This document shows, piece by piece, positions 41,504 through 49,721 of a stretch of 64,000 nucleotides of DNA. A program made the translations under genes and the position numbers. Each line of letters opens with the position of its first letter. The stretch's first letter is position 1. The notes under the pieces were generated by a model. The model was not told the origin of the DNA and made no database searches. It saw only the letters and a list, made by a program, of their open reading frames with translations. The stretch comes from CBDCDJ01 sp965215355 (GTDB lineage: Bacteria > Deinococcota > Deinococci > Deinococcales > Trueperaceae), in the NCBI GenBank assembly GCA_965215355.1, contig CBDCDJ010000007.1:2294001-2358000 (forward strand), written 5' to 3'.

Positions 41504-42442
41504 GTGGATTTCAGAAGTTTCGACGCGCCCGCCGGCGAACGCCTCGACGTGGCGATGGCGCAGGCGCTAGACCTCTCGCGGACTCAAGCCAAAGAACTCG
41601 TCGACGAGGGTTTTGTCCAAATAGACGGCCGTCCGGTCGGCAAACCCTCCATCAAACTCAAAGGCAGCGAAACCGTCACCGTGATGGTGCCGCCGCCCCG
41701 CCCCATGATGGTCGAGCCCGAGGACATCCCGCTCGACATCATCTACCAGGACCAGGACTTGGCCGCCATCAACAAACCGCCCAACTTGATCGCCCACCCG
41801 ACCGCGACGGTGCGCAGTGGCACGGTCGTGAACGCGCTGTTGGGGCGCTTAGAGCTGTCCAAAGACAGCCACTTCGACCCCAAAGAGGACGACTACCGCC
41901 CCGGCATCGTCCACCGCCTCGACAAAGACACCTCCGGCGTGATGGTGATTGCCAAAAATGACGAGGCGCACCGTCACTTGTCCGCCTCGTTCAAAAAGCG
42001 GCTCACCGAAAAAGAATACGTCGCCATCGCCGTGGGCGACCTGAGCGACGACGTGCAGCTCGACGCGCCCATCGGGCGGCACCCGGTCAACCGACAAAAG
42101 ATGACCATCGGCGGCACGCAACCGCGCAGCGCCAACACTTATTTTCGGGTGCTGGCCCGGATTCCTGGCTATGTGCTCGTCAAGGCCAAGCCGCACAGCG
42201 GGCGCACGCACCAGATTCGGGTTCACTTAGCGCACTTAGGCGCGAGCGTTTTGGGCGACGAAACCTACGGGCGCTCCTCCGAGGCGATTGCCCGGCAAGC
42301 CCTCCACGCCTTCCGCCTCACCCTGCCCCACCCAGCGGACAACCAGGCCATCACCTTTACCGCGCAGGTGCCGGCCGACATGCTCGAGGCGTGGCTCAAG
42401 CTCGGCGGGAGTTGGCCGCCGGCGGGGGCGGAGGAGTTGTAA
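41504..42442 (+). CDS. RluD-type pseudouridine synthase
   Basis: A 312-residue RNA pseudouridine synthase of the RluA/RluD family, modifying 23S rRNA. An S4 RNA-binding domain occupies about 12-65 (ERLDVAMAQALDLSRTQAKELV). The catalytic domain has GIVHRLDKDTSGVMV with catalytic D140, KEYVAIAVG, and SGRTHQIRVHLAHLGASVLGDETYG. The start is GTG at 41504, one base from the +1 predicted from TACACT at 41491-41496. It most probably corresponds to RluD, which acts in helix 69, but RluA and RluC types share these motifs. Confidence 0.9.
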   Translation: MDFRSFDAPAGERLDVAMAQALDLSRTQAKELVDEGFVQIDGRPVGKPSIKLKGSETVTVMVPPPRPMMVEPEDIPLDIIYQDQDLAAINKPPNLIAHPTATVRSGTVVNALLGRLELSKDSHFDPKEDDYRPGIVHRLDKDTSGVMVIAKNDEAHRHLSASFKKRLTEKEYVAIAVGDLSDDVQLDAPIGRHPVNRQKMTIGGTQPRSANTYFRVLARIPGYVLVKAKPHSGRTHQIRVHLAHLGASVLGDETYGRSSEAIARQALHAFRLTLPHPADNQAITFTAQVPADMLEAWLKLGGSWPPAGAEEL

Positions 42443-42475
42443 GAAGGTCGGGTTGACGGTTCAGCGTCGTCTCGG

Positions 42476-43003
42476 TCATCTAGGCCAAAACTCTCTGCCG
42501 CCTTCGTCGAGGTAGCGCCGCAGGAAGCTTGCCAGCGAGCTTCCTGCAAGGGGCCAATCTTCACGTGAGTCGATGGGTAAGGCTATCAAAACGTGGCCGT
42601 AGTCTTCTCCAACGAGATTACACCTGATAACGAGCAAGTCGGATTCGTAGAAAAACTCGCCTAAAATAAGGTCGCCCGGCCGGAAACCTTCTCTGTAGAG
42701 CGATTTGAAATAGTGGTTGCGTTCAACGAGCGTTGGGTCGGGTGGGTAGGTTACGAGACCAACTTGACCATCTTCGCCGAGGTCTATAAAAATTCGCAGG
42801 CTCGAGCTTACTTGCCAAAACCAAACAAGTTCATCAGGAATTAAGCACTGCAAGGCGTCCCCGAGATAGGTTTTGTCCCACGGTATAGCCGTCGCAACTG
42901 TAGATTGAAGCTGTAGAGCCGCGCCTTCATTCTTGGAAGGTAAGTTTTTTATTTCGTCAATTATTTGTTCGATGTTCGGGCTTTGCACGATTCCCTCACT
43001 CAT
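42476..43003 (-). CDS. SMI1/KNR4 (SUKH)-like protein
   Basis: A 175-residue soluble protein with features of the SUKH superfamily (SMI1/KNR4-like), many members of which are immunity proteins against polymorphic toxins: IPDELVWFWQVSSSLRIFIDLGEDGQ and a terminal ASFLRRYLDEGG. The similarity is looser than in the next gene. Base composition is lower in GC than in flanking genes. The ATG overlaps the stop of the upstream gene by 8 bases, so the two are coupled. No toxin gene is near. The function is inferred from family and context. Confidence 0.65.
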   Translation of the reverse strand: MSEGIVQSPNIEQIIDEIKNLPSKNEGAALQLQSTVATAIPWDKTYLGDALQCLIPDELVWFWQVSSSLRIFIDLGEDGQVGLVTYPPDPTLVERNHYFKSLYREGFRPGDLILGEFFYESDLLVIRCNLVGEDYGHVLIALPIDSREDWPLAGSSLASFLRRYLDEGGREFWPR

Positions 43004-43418
43004 AGTTGAAGAAGTATTCCAAAAACTCTAAGAATGTGTTGCCCCGAACGAGCGCTTCGTCAGCAGTCATAGGTATGAAAGGGATTTCGACCAAGGTTAA
43101 CTGTTCCCCTCGAGTATCGAACGCGAAAGCTTCGCCGCCCCCGTCCGAACCGAACAGCACGAAGCCCGGCGCAAACTCACGCACGCCGTAACCGTCGTTC
43201 CCTTCGACAAGCTCTTCGACGGGCCAAAACCTGACGTAGCCGTTGGTCCCGATGCTGCCCTCCGCCCCGTTCGAAGTGAGCATGAAGCTAATGTAGTCTT
43301 CTGGAAACTTCAAACCCAACTGGATTTCAGCAGCTTCGATAGCCTCTTGCCGAGTTCCGGGATTTAGCGTCAACTTTTCGGTGAAGCGAGAAAATTTTGT
43401 GCTGTCGCTCTCTGACAT
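42996..43418 (-). CDS. SMI1/KNR4 (SUKH-1) family protein
   Basis: A 140-residue protein with a clear SUKH-1 pattern: TRQEAIEAAEIQLGLKFPEDYISFMLTSNGAEG, then YVRFWPVEELVEGNDGY, FVLFGSDGGGEAFAFDTRG and a C-terminal TFLEFLEYFFNYE. Such proteins neutralise secreted or contact-dependent nuclease toxins, or act as cell-wall regulators in fungi. I chose the ATG at 43418 (AGAGG upstream) over one twelve codons earlier that would overlap the preceding gene. It is the middle of three minus-strand genes of low GC. Confidence 0.8.
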   Translation of the reverse strand: MSESDSTKFSRFTEKLTLNPGTRQEAIEAAEIQLGLKFPEDYISFMLTSNGAEGSIGTNGYVRFWPVEELVEGNDGYGVREFAPGFVLFGSDGGGEAFAFDTRGEQLTLVEIPFIPMTADEALVRGNTFLEFLEYFFNYE

Positions 43419-43443
43419 GACACGCCTCTTTCTTACTTCGACT

Positions 43444-43764
43444 TCAGAACTCACCGCTTCTCCCGCAAGCCCACCGGTTTACGTTTCTGATGCCTCTAGG
43501 TAACGGAGTCGGCGAATCTAATCGTTGGGTTTCCAGAGAAACCGGGTAGTCGGGAAAAAAATGAGCGAGTATTTCTGTGTGAGCGACTTGCATATCCTCT
43601 TCGTCATCCTCGGAGATAGGACCGTCGAAGTAACAAACGACGTGCGCCTCTTCGTTAAATTTCAGAGTAACTAATATCGCCCGCAGGGCGGGCGGCACAT
43701 GACCCACCAACGCCCCTTGCAAACTCAGCATAAAAGTCGGCCAATCGAGCGAGTAATTCAGCAT
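43444..43764 (-). CDS. Immunity-like small acidic protein
   Basis: A 106-residue acidic protein starting MLNYSLDWPTFMLSLQGALV. Motifs GHVPPALRAILVTL and CYFDGPISEDDEEDMQVAHT resemble a widespread group of small proteins of toxin-immunity neighbourhoods (GxITPNLRAV and FDGEIxEEDxE patterns), though I cannot give a family name with certainty. The ATG at 43764 lies nine bases behind a TACAAT box (minus strand), a near-leaderless start. It heads the low-GC cluster of three genes with two SUKH-like proteins. It is divergent from the oligopeptidase gene. Confidence 0.6.
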   Translation of the reverse strand: MLNYSLDWPTFMLSLQGALVGHVPPALRAILVTLKFNEEAHVVCYFDGPISEDDEEDMQVAHTEILAHFFPDYPVSLETQRLDSPTPLPRGIRNVNRWACGRSGEF

Positions 43765-43873
43765 GACAAAGCTATTGTACCCGCTCGAGCCCTTGTTTAT
43801 CACAGCGAACCGGAAACACTTTTCCGTCTCTTACCCGCGTCTTGGTACACTGGCCTCGAGACAGGAGACTTTT

Positions 43874-45697
43874 GTGGACACCACCCTCGACCTACCCCAC
43901 TGGCAACTCTCGAGCATCTTTCCGGGCCTGGACTCGGCAGCGTACAAAGAGGCCAAAGCCGAAGTTAAGAGCGAGTTGAAGGCGCTCGAGACCTTTATGG
44001 ACGAGCATAAAATCGGGACGCAAACCTCGGCGGAAGTTTCGGCGGAAACCGTGACGACGTTTGAAACGCTTGTCGAGCGGTTCAACGCCCTCGTGACGAA
44101 CCTGAGCGACCTGCGCGCTTACCTTGCCGGGTTTACCAGCACGAACGCCTTCGATGACGAGGCTCAGGGCGAGCTGTCGAGCTTGCAGCCACAGTTCAGC
44201 AAACTGGGTGCGCTGAGCAAACGCTTGACCGCCTGGCTCGGAAGTTTGGACGCTGAAGCGCTTAAGGCGCGGTCACCTAAAGCCGCAGACTTGTCTTACT
44301 TGCTCGAGCGCGCCGCGGTCAATGCCACGCACCTGTTGGATGACAAAACCGAAGCGGTGGTGAGCACCTTGGGTGCGACGGGCGGCGGGGCTTGGGGCAA
44401 GCTGCACGGCGAATTGACGAGCCGCTCGAGCGTGACCGCGAAATTACCCGGCCGCGAAGAAAAAGCCTACACCCTGTCCGAACTCGTCAACTTGCAGCAC
44501 GACGGCGACCCGGCGGTGCGCAAGGCGGCATATGAGGCCGAAATAGAGCTTTTGACGCAACACGAAGTGAGCTACGCCGCGGCGCTCAACAGCGTCAAGG
44601 GCGAGGTCGGCGAGTTGAGCGCGGCGCGCGGCTGGGACTCGCCGCTGGCGGAGGCGGTGTTCGACAACAACATCACCCTGGAAAGTCTGGAGGCGATGCA
44701 GACGGCTTGCCGCGAAGCTTTCCCCGACTTCCGGCGTTACCTGAAAGCCAAGGCGAGGTTTTTGGGCAAGGACGCGCTCGCCTGGTACGACCTGCGCGCG
44801 CCGGTGAGCGTGGGTGAGGCTCGAGCCTTCAGCTGGGACGAGGCGAAAACGTTTGTGGTGGACACCTTCAGGAGCTACTCGGACGACCTGGCAAATTTCG
44901 CCGAGCGTGCTTTTGAGGAAAACTGGTGCGACGTGCCGCCCAGACGCGGCAAGCGCGGCGGCGCGTTTTGCATGGGCGTACCGGGCCGCGCGGAGTCGCG
45001 GGTGCTGCTGAACTTCGGCGGGACGCTCGACGACGTGTTTACGATAGCCCACGAACTCGGGCACGCTTACCACAACGAACAGATGTACCGGGCCGGGCGC
45101 GACGCCCTGAAACGCAACACGCCGATGACCCTCGCCGAAACCGCCAGCATTTTTTGTGAAACCATCGTCGTCAACGCGATGTTGGCCGAAGCGAGCGACG
45201 AGGAACGCTTGAGCATCCTGGGCCAAGACTTGCTCGGCGCGACCGGGCTCGTCGTAGACATCTATTCCCGCTTCATCCTCGAGCAGACCGTGTTCGAAAA
45301 ACGTCAGAAACGCGAACTCTCGATTGACGAACTCAAAAACATCATGTTGGACGCTCAAGCGAGCACCTACGGCGAAGGTTTGAACGAAAGTGAGCGGCAC
45401 AGTCTCATGTGGGCGCACAAGGGGCACTATTACAGCAACACGCGCAGCTTCTACAACTACCCATACACTTTCGGCTACCTGTTCGGCCTCGGGCTGTACA
45501 AGGTGTATGAGGCTGAGCCGGACGGGTTCAAAGCGAGGTACGACGACCTGCTCTCGAGTACCGGTCTCGCCGACGCCGCGAGTTTGGCGCGGGGTTTCGG
45601 CATCGACATCGAAGACGTGGACTTTTGGCGCGGCAGTTTGAGCGTCGCGCGGGAGCGGGCGCGGCAGTTCGAAGACCTCGTAGAGAAGCTTGCGTGA
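43874..45697 (+). CDS. pepF: M3-family oligoendopeptidase F
   Basis: A 607-residue cytoplasmic zinc oligopeptidase that degrades short peptides. The active site TIAHELGHAYHNEQM carries the HExxH zinc site, and the downstream glutamate ligand lies in TPMTLAETASIFCETIV. The N-terminal helical part holds LERAAVNATHLLDDKTE-like sequence typical of PepF/M3B. I chose the GTG at 43874, nine bases after AGGAG, giving MDTTLDLPHWQLSSIFPGLDS, the usual PepF N-terminus; longer readings run into the divergent gene's promoter. Its stop overlaps the next gene's GTG (GTGA). Confidence 0.93.
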   Translation: MDTTLDLPHWQLSSIFPGLDSAAYKEAKAEVKSELKALETFMDEHKIGTQTSAEVSAETVTTFETLVERFNALVTNLSDLRAYLAGFTSTNAFDDEAQGELSSLQPQFSKLGALSKRLTAWLGSLDAEALKARSPKAADLSYLLERAAVNATHLLDDKTEAVVSTLGATGGGAWGKLHGELTSRSSVTAKLPGREEKAYTLSELVNLQHDGDPAVRKAAYEAEIELLTQHEVSYAAALNSVKGEVGELSAARGWDSPLAEAVFDNNITLESLEAMQTACREAFPDFRRYLKAKARFLGKDALAWYDLRAPVSVGEARAFSWDEAKTFVVDTFRSYSDDLANFAERAFEENWCDVPPRRGKRGGAFCMGVPGRAESRVLLNFGGTLDDVFTIAHELGHAYHNEQMYRAGRDALKRNTPMTLAETASIFCETIVVNAMLAEASDEERLSILGQDLLGATGLVVDIYSRFILEQTVFEKRQKRELSIDELKNIMLDAQASTYGEGLNESERHSLMWAHKGHYYSNTRSFYNYPYTFGYLFGLGLYKVYEAEPDGFKARYDDLLSSTGLADAASLARGFGIDIEDVDFWRGSLSVARERARQFEDLVEKLA

Positions 45698-46476
45698 GCT
45701 ATGCAAAGATGTTCGACCTGACCGGCAAACGAGCCCTCGTCGTCGGCGCGGGCTCGGGCATCGGGGCGGCGGCAGCCGAAGGGCTGGCCGCTTTTGGGGC
45801 CGAAATAGTATGTGCGGACGTGCGGCTCGAGCCCGCTGAGGAAACGCGGCAAAAAATAGCTGAGGCGGGCGGTAGGGCTCGAGCCCTACCAATCGACCTC
45901 ACCGACGAGGACAGCGTCAAAACAGCTTTTGGTGAGATTGACGGCGCGCTCGACATACTGGTTTGCACACCCTCGGTCAACGTGCGTAAAAAGCTGCTGG
46001 ACTATACCGCGGAAGAGTTCGACAAAGTGGTCACGCTTAACCTCAAGGGCAACTTTTTTGCGATGCAGGCGGCAGGTCGGCTGATGACGGCGCAGGGCGG
46101 CGGGAGCATCGTGCTGTTCTCCTCGATTCGCTCCCAAACCGTCGAGCCCGGCCAGGGCGTTTACGCCGCGACAAAGGCGGGTACCTTGCAGATGGTCCGC
46201 GCCCTCGCCGCCGAACTCGGCCCCCAAAAGGTGCGCGTGAACGCCGTCGCGCCCGGCGTGGTCGAAACGCCGCTGACCGAGCAAATCAAAGCGAACCGGG
46301 ACTGGTACGACGCCTACGCGAACAAAGGCGCGCTGGGCCGCTGGGCGCAACCGAGCGAGATGGTCGGCGCGGTCATCTTTCTGGCGAGCGACGCCGCCTC
46401 GTTCGTGACCGGCTCGCTGCTGTTTGTGGACGGCGGTTGGACGGCGGTGGATGGGCGGTTTACGCCGCCGCTGTGA
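45694..46476 (+). CDS. Short-chain dehydrogenase/reductase
   Basis: A 260-residue classical SDR using NAD(P)H. The cofactor motif GAGSGIG is near residues 15-21, the DVR acidic residue of strand 2 (IVCADVRLEP) favours NAD, the catalytic serine is in VLFSSIRS, and the YxxxK pair is in GVYAATKAG. The C-terminal FVTGSLLFVDGGWTAVDGR is typical. The strand-4 motif usually NNAG is replaced by CTPSVN (near residue 90), a departure seen in some members. GTG at 45694 overlaps the pepF stop; ATG 45709 is an alternative. Substrate unknown. Confidence 0.9.
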   Translation: MSYAKMFDLTGKRALVVGAGSGIGAAAAEGLAAFGAEIVCADVRLEPAEETRQKIAEAGGRARALPIDLTDEDSVKTAFGEIDGALDILVCTPSVNVRKKLLDYTAEEFDKVVTLNLKGNFFAMQAAGRLMTAQGGGSIVLFSSIRSQTVEPGQGVYAATKAGTLQMVRALAAELGPQKVRVNAVAPGVVETPLTEQIKANRDWYDAYANKGALGRWAQPSEMVGAVIFLASDAASFVTGSLLFVDGGWTAVDGRFTPPL

Positions 46477-46482
46477 GAAACC

Positions 46483-47004
46483 ATGATTTTATTTCGACCT
46501 ACCGGACTTAAAGAACTTGCACTGATTTTTCAGAGTGATATGTCGGCATGGCCTCCTAGATTGCCAGACCAACCCATTTTCTATCCCGTTCTCAACCAAA
46601 ACTATGCTCGCCAGATTGCTCGAGACTGGAATACAAAGTTTGACTCTTGCGTTGGTTACGTGACCAGATTTGAAATTGCTGACAGCTTTGCTGACAAGTA
46701 CGACATCAAGGTCGTGGGTGGTCGTGAGCACGAAGAGTTATGGGTTCCCTCTGAAGACCTCGAAGCGTTCAACACTCAGTTGATACGACCTATCGAAGTT
46801 CTTGAGGCCTACTTCGGTAAATTGTTTTTAGAGCATAGCAAAAGAGATGGTTATCACGCAGAGGGCCAAGACGCATCCCACACGCTGTGGCAACTTGGGG
46901 AATTGTTTGACTACAACATGGCGGAGTTTGAAATCAAAGTTCAAAAGTCAAGAGAGCTAATTTTTTTGCACTTTATTGGCTTGCAGCAACCAGTGACGAA
47001 CTAG
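46483..47004 (+). pseudogene. Conserved hypothetical gene with a T-run frameshift
   Basis: A 173-codon frame starting MILFRPTGLKELALIFQSDM. It has the conserved look of a family sometimes labelled ADP-ribosylation/crystallin J1 (FPPRLPDQPIFYPVLNQNYA region), but no function is known. At 46961-46967 there is a run of seven T. In the current frame the protein ends soon after with an unconvincing LHFIGLQQPVTN. One extra T would continue the protein as ALYWLAATSDELAIPDDRRK and on to a stop at 47118-47120, a natural-looking helical end. So this is a frameshift mutation, a sequencing indel, or a -1 slip (T_TTT_TTG fits a slippery heptamer). GC is well below the surroundings, suggesting transfer. 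Starts six bases after the SDR gene. Confidence 0.6.
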
Positions 47005-47137
47005 CCATACCTGATGATAGACGTAAGCAAATTCTTGAGGCAATCGAGATAACTTGGCAGCGGTTCTGTAAGATTCCACTTTGCAAAGAAAGCTATCGCG
47101 TTGACGTCGGCAAATTGTAGTGGCTGTAGAGGGTGAC

Positions 47138-47162
47138 CCTTTTGGGTTGGCAAGCCAAAAGG
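47138..47162. terminator. Stem-loop between convergent genes
   Basis: CCTTTTGG (47138-47145) and CCAAAAGG (47155-47162) form a perfect 8-base stem with a 9-base loop between the frameshifted gene and the toxin gene. The T/A stretches are inside the stem, which suits termination in both directions. Confidence 0.5.
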
Positions 47163-47181
47163 CTGCAAAACCCGCTTTCAC

Positions 47182-47598
47182 TCAAGCCCCCGACCCAAAA
47201 GGATTGAGCAGGCTCACACCTGTTCGCGCCACATCGGTCACGTTGCGCGTTACTAAGGTGAGGTCATGCACCAAGGCCGTAGCTGCCAACAACCCATCAA
47301 TGACTGGTAAGGTTTGGGCGGCATTGAGCCGACCCCAAGTTTCAGCTACGTCACGGCTGACTGTTAAGACGCGCTCTCGGTAATCGCGCTTCAGGGTCGT
47401 GAGCCAAAGTTCGTAAACTTGTGCCTGCTCGGGGTCGCGCGGTTTCAAACGCTCAATCCCTTGACGAATTTCGCCGACGACCAACACACTGAGGAATAGG
47501 CCGTTGCCCTCGACCTGTTCGAACCAGGTTTTGACCCTGGTGTTCCCTTTGGGTTTGCGCAGTTCCGAAAGAACATTGGTGTCGAGCAGGTAGCTCAC
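47182..47598 (-). CDS. VapC-type PIN-domain toxin
   Basis: A 138-residue PIN-domain endoribonuclease, the toxin of a type II toxin-antitoxin pair; VapC proteins cut tRNA or rRNA. The acidic active site is visible: D6 in YLLDTNVLSEL, E43 in VGEIRQGI, D101 in PVIDGLLAATA and a fourth acidic D122 in TRNVTDV. The GTG start at 47598 overlaps the antitoxin stop (GTGA), so toxin translation depends on the antitoxin cistron. GC is lower than in core genes. Confidence 0.92.
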   Translation of the reverse strand: MSYLLDTNVLSELRKPKGNTRVKTWFEQVEGNGLFLSVLVVGEIRQGIERLKPRDPEQAQVYELWLTTLKRDYRERVLTVSRDVAETWGRLNAAQTLPVIDGLLAATALVHDLTLVTRNVTDVARTGVSLLNPFGSGA

Positions 47599-47843
47599 AA
47601 TTCGACGGTGCGCGCAAGCTCTGGGGAGCGCTCGAGGTCAAGCTCACTCAGGTCGGGACCGTGAAGCAAAAACGTCTTGAAATCCTTGCCGCTGCCGCTC
47701 AGCTTCCGGTACGTTTCCACCGACACCAGCACGGCAACTTCCTCGCCGTGGCGGCTCACGGTTTGTGGACCCTCTTGAATCGCCTTGCGCACAAACTCGC
47801 TGAACTTTTGTTTTGCATCTTGAACAGGCCAGGTCATCTTCAC
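47595..47843 (-). CDS. Phd/YefM-type antitoxin
   Basis: An 82-residue antitoxin, first gene of the pair. MTWPVQDAKQKFSEFVRKAIQEGPQTVSRHGEEVAVLVSVETYRKL is the standard Phd/YefM DNA-binding half; the C-terminal SELDLERSPELARTVEL region is the toxin-binding tail. It combines with a PIN toxin, a known pairing. ATG at 47843 or two codons later. A palindrome over its -10 box is the probable autoregulatory operator. Confidence 0.9.
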   Translation of the reverse strand: MKMTWPVQDAKQKFSEFVRKAIQEGPQTVSRHGEEVAVLVSVETYRKLSGSGKDFKTFLLHGPDLSELDLERSPELARTVEL

Positions 47844-47845
47844 CT

Positions 47846-47868
47846 CAATCTAGTCAGGCTAGATTGTA
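47846..47868 (-). promoter_or_regulatory. Toxin-antitoxin operator overlapping the -10 box
   Basis: CAATCTAG-TCAGG-CTAGATTG (47846-47866) is a perfect 8-base inverted repeat. On the minus strand TACAAT (47868-47863) is embedded in one arm, so binding of the antitoxin or complex would block the promoter directly. Confidence 0.7.
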
Positions 47869-48001
47869 ACACAGCTATTTTTGACCTCGTCGCTCCAGCA
47901 ACCAACACACCCTAGCGTTTTCGGTGAGGCCTCAAATAGATTTCTACAACAGGCGTGATGAAGCCTTTGACGCCGTTTGCAGCCAAATAGCTTTGAAACT
48001 C

Positions 48002-48013
48002 TATAATCGCAAC
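48002..48013 (+). promoter_or_regulatory. Leaderless -10 box TATAAT
   Basis: A consensus TATAAT (48002-48007) with six bases to the ATG at 48014, which is therefore the expected +1. Confidence 0.65.
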
Positions 48014-48211
48014 ATGGCACAAGTTGACCACATCAAATCCGCAGTCGAGGCTTTGTCGGCAGAAGACTTCATACAGCTTCGTAACTGGCTGGCCGAAAAA
48101 GACGGGCAGCGTTTCAAGGATTCGCTCGAGCAACTACTCGAGGGTGTTACTGAGAAAAATACCCGCGCAGAAATAGATACGGGAGCTTCCACCGGTCACG
48201 AAGCGTGGTAG
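48014..48211 (+). CDS. Small antitoxin-like protein without a partner
   Basis: A 65-residue acidic protein: MAQVDHIKSAVEALSAEDFI, then LRNWLAEKDGQRFKDSLEQL and an ending DTGASTGHEAW. The EALSxEDFxxLRNWLxEKD pattern and the tail ending in GxEAW are seen in small antitoxin-like proteins of type II modules. No toxin gene follows; the next gene is a MazG-like pyrophosphohydrolase. The start at 48014 is set by the leaderless promoter; an upstream in-frame start at 47924 is not needed. Confidence 0.6.
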   Translation: MAQVDHIKSAVEALSAEDFIQLRNWLAEKDGQRFKDSLEQLLEGVTEKNTRAEIDTGASTGHEAW

Positions 48212-48276
48212 AGGCAAGCTCAGAACGCTTTTACCCCAAGCCTTTTACCGGGACATAATTCCTTGCTAGGAGCCCC

Positions 48277-48609
48277 ATGACCAACTTCACTACTTACCAA
48301 ACAGAGTCCCGAAAAACCGCTCAGCGTGTCTATACCGACCACCCAATCGTCTACCCCACGCTCGGCTTGGTCAACGAGGCGGGCGAGTTCGCGGGCAAGG
48401 TCAAAAAGCTGTTTCGGGACAAGGAAGGCGCTATCTCCGAAGCTGACCGACAGGCGCTTAAAAGCGAACTCGGCGACGTGCTGTGGTACCTCACGCAGCT
48501 TTGCACCGAGCTTGACTTGACTTTGGAGGAAGTGGCGAGTGCCAACTTAGAAAAGCTCTTCTCCCGGCAGCGGCGCGGCGCGCTCCGCGGGGACGGGGAC
48601 GACCGCTGA
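48277..48609 (+). CDS. MazG-like nucleotide pyrophosphohydrolase
   Basis: A 110-residue all-alpha NTP pyrophosphatase of the short MazG-like group, hydrolysing noncanonical or excess nucleoside triphosphates. The metal-binding motifs are EAGEFAGKVKKLFRD (E34, E37) and ELGDVLWYLTQL (E64, D67). TAGGAG precedes the ATG. The tail is arginine/aspartate-rich. It lies close to a lone antitoxin-like gene, which may be chance. Confidence 0.88.
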   Translation: MTNFTTYQTESRKTAQRVYTDHPIVYPTLGLVNEAGEFAGKVKKLFRDKEGAISEADRQALKSELGDVLWYLTQLCTELDLTLEEVASANLEKLFSRQRRGALRGDGDDR

Positions 48610-48635
48610 GCTATACTCCACTTCAGGAGGAAAAC

Positions 48636-49721
48636 ATGCGAAAAACCGTTGCAGGTGCCGTTCTGGTGTTTCTGTTCGTGGCAAGCTCGAGCCTGGCCCA
48701 ACAACCCGGAGCGAACAACGCCATTACCGACGTACCCGGTGTCAAGGTCGGGCACCACGAGACGATGGATGGCGGGGGGCTGACCGGCACCACCGTCGTT
48801 CTGGTCGAGGACGGCGCGGTCGGCGGCGTGGACGTGCGCGGCTCCGCCCCCGGAACGCGCGAAACGGACCTTCTGAACCCGATCAACCTGGTGCAGGAGG
48901 TTCAAGCCGTCGTGTTGACCGGCGGCAGCGCCTACGGCCTCGAGGCCGCGACCGGCGTGGTGCGGTACCTGGAAGAACGGGGCATCGGCTACCCCGTGGG
49001 CGAAGGGCAAGTCGTTCCCATCGTTCCCGCGGCCGTCCTATTCGACCTGGGCCGCGGCGGCGACTGGACGATTCGCCCGGACGCCGACTACGGCTACCAA
49101 GCAGCTTCAACCGCAGCGGACGGACCCGTCGAGCAGGGCGTCGTGGGTGCGGGCACAGGCGCGCGGTCGGGCGGTCTCAAGGGCGGCATCGGCACTGCGA
49201 GCATCGTTTTGGAAAACGGCGTCGTCGTGGGAGCTATCGTCGCCGTCAACTCGGTGGGCCGCACTTTCAACCCCGAAACCGGCGAACTGTACGCCTCGTT
49301 CCTCGAGCTGGATGGTGAATTCGGAAGTTTGACCAATCCCGCCGACCTCGGCTTTCAGGGCCGACCCGAAGATTTTGCCCTGTTCGGAGACGGGCAAGAC
49401 CTCGTCGCGCGCAACACGACCATCGGCGTTATCGCCACCAACGCCGTCCTCGACAAGGCGCAGGCTCAAAAAATCGCCCAGATGGCCCAAGACGGTTTCG
49501 CCCGCGCCATCCGGCCCGCACACACGATGTTCGACGGCGACACCATTTTCACGGTCGGCACCGGGGAGGTCGAACTGGCGAACGTCGGTGAGCTGAGCGC
49601 CGTGGGCGCTGCCGCGGCCGACGTGATGGCGCGCGCCATCGTCCACGCCATGCTGAGCGCGAACAGTGTCAGGGACACGATGAGTTACTGCGACACCTAT
49701 CCCGGCGCTTGTGGAGAGTGA
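48636..49721 (+). CDS. Exported P1-family (DmpA-like) aminopeptidase
   Basis: A 361-residue self-processing Ntn-type hydrolase of family P1 (DmpA/L-aminopeptidase), here with a signal peptide (MRKTVAGAVLVFLFVASSSLAQ). NAITDVPGVKVGHHE opens the mature domain, VVLTGGSAYGLEAATGV is the oxyanion-region motif, and the autocleavage site is N260-T261 in ARNTTIGVIATNA, freeing threonine as nucleophile. The C-terminus with TMSYCDTYPGACGE has two cysteines that could bond in the periplasm. A TATACT box and AGGAGG precede the ATG. The next gene, an M20 peptidase, overlaps by 11 bases, indicating a peptide-processing operon. Confidence 0.9.
   Translation: MRKTVAGAVLVFLFVASSSLAQQPGANNAITDVPGVKVGHHETMDGGGLTGTTVVLVEDGAVGGVDVRGSAPGTRETDLLNPINLVQEVQAVVLTGGSAYGLEAATGVVRYLEERGIGYPVGEGQVVPIVPAAVLFDLGRGGDWTIRPDADYGYQAASTAADGPVEQGVVGAGTGARSGGLKGGIGTASIVLENGVVVGAIVAVNSVGRTFNPETGELYASFLELDGEFGSLTNPADLGFQGRPEDFALFGDGQDLVARNTTIGVIATNAVLDKAQAQKIAQMAQDGFARAIRPAHTMFDGDTIFTVGTGEVELANVGELSAVGAAAADVMARAIVHAMLSANSVRDTMSYCDTYPGACGE

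Noticed and set aside
44444..45892. Long minus-strand open frame (482 codons) opposite the oligoendopeptidase gene
   Set aside because: GC-rich genes here routinely leave an open antisense frame; the opposite strand codes an intact M3 peptidase with its HExxH site.
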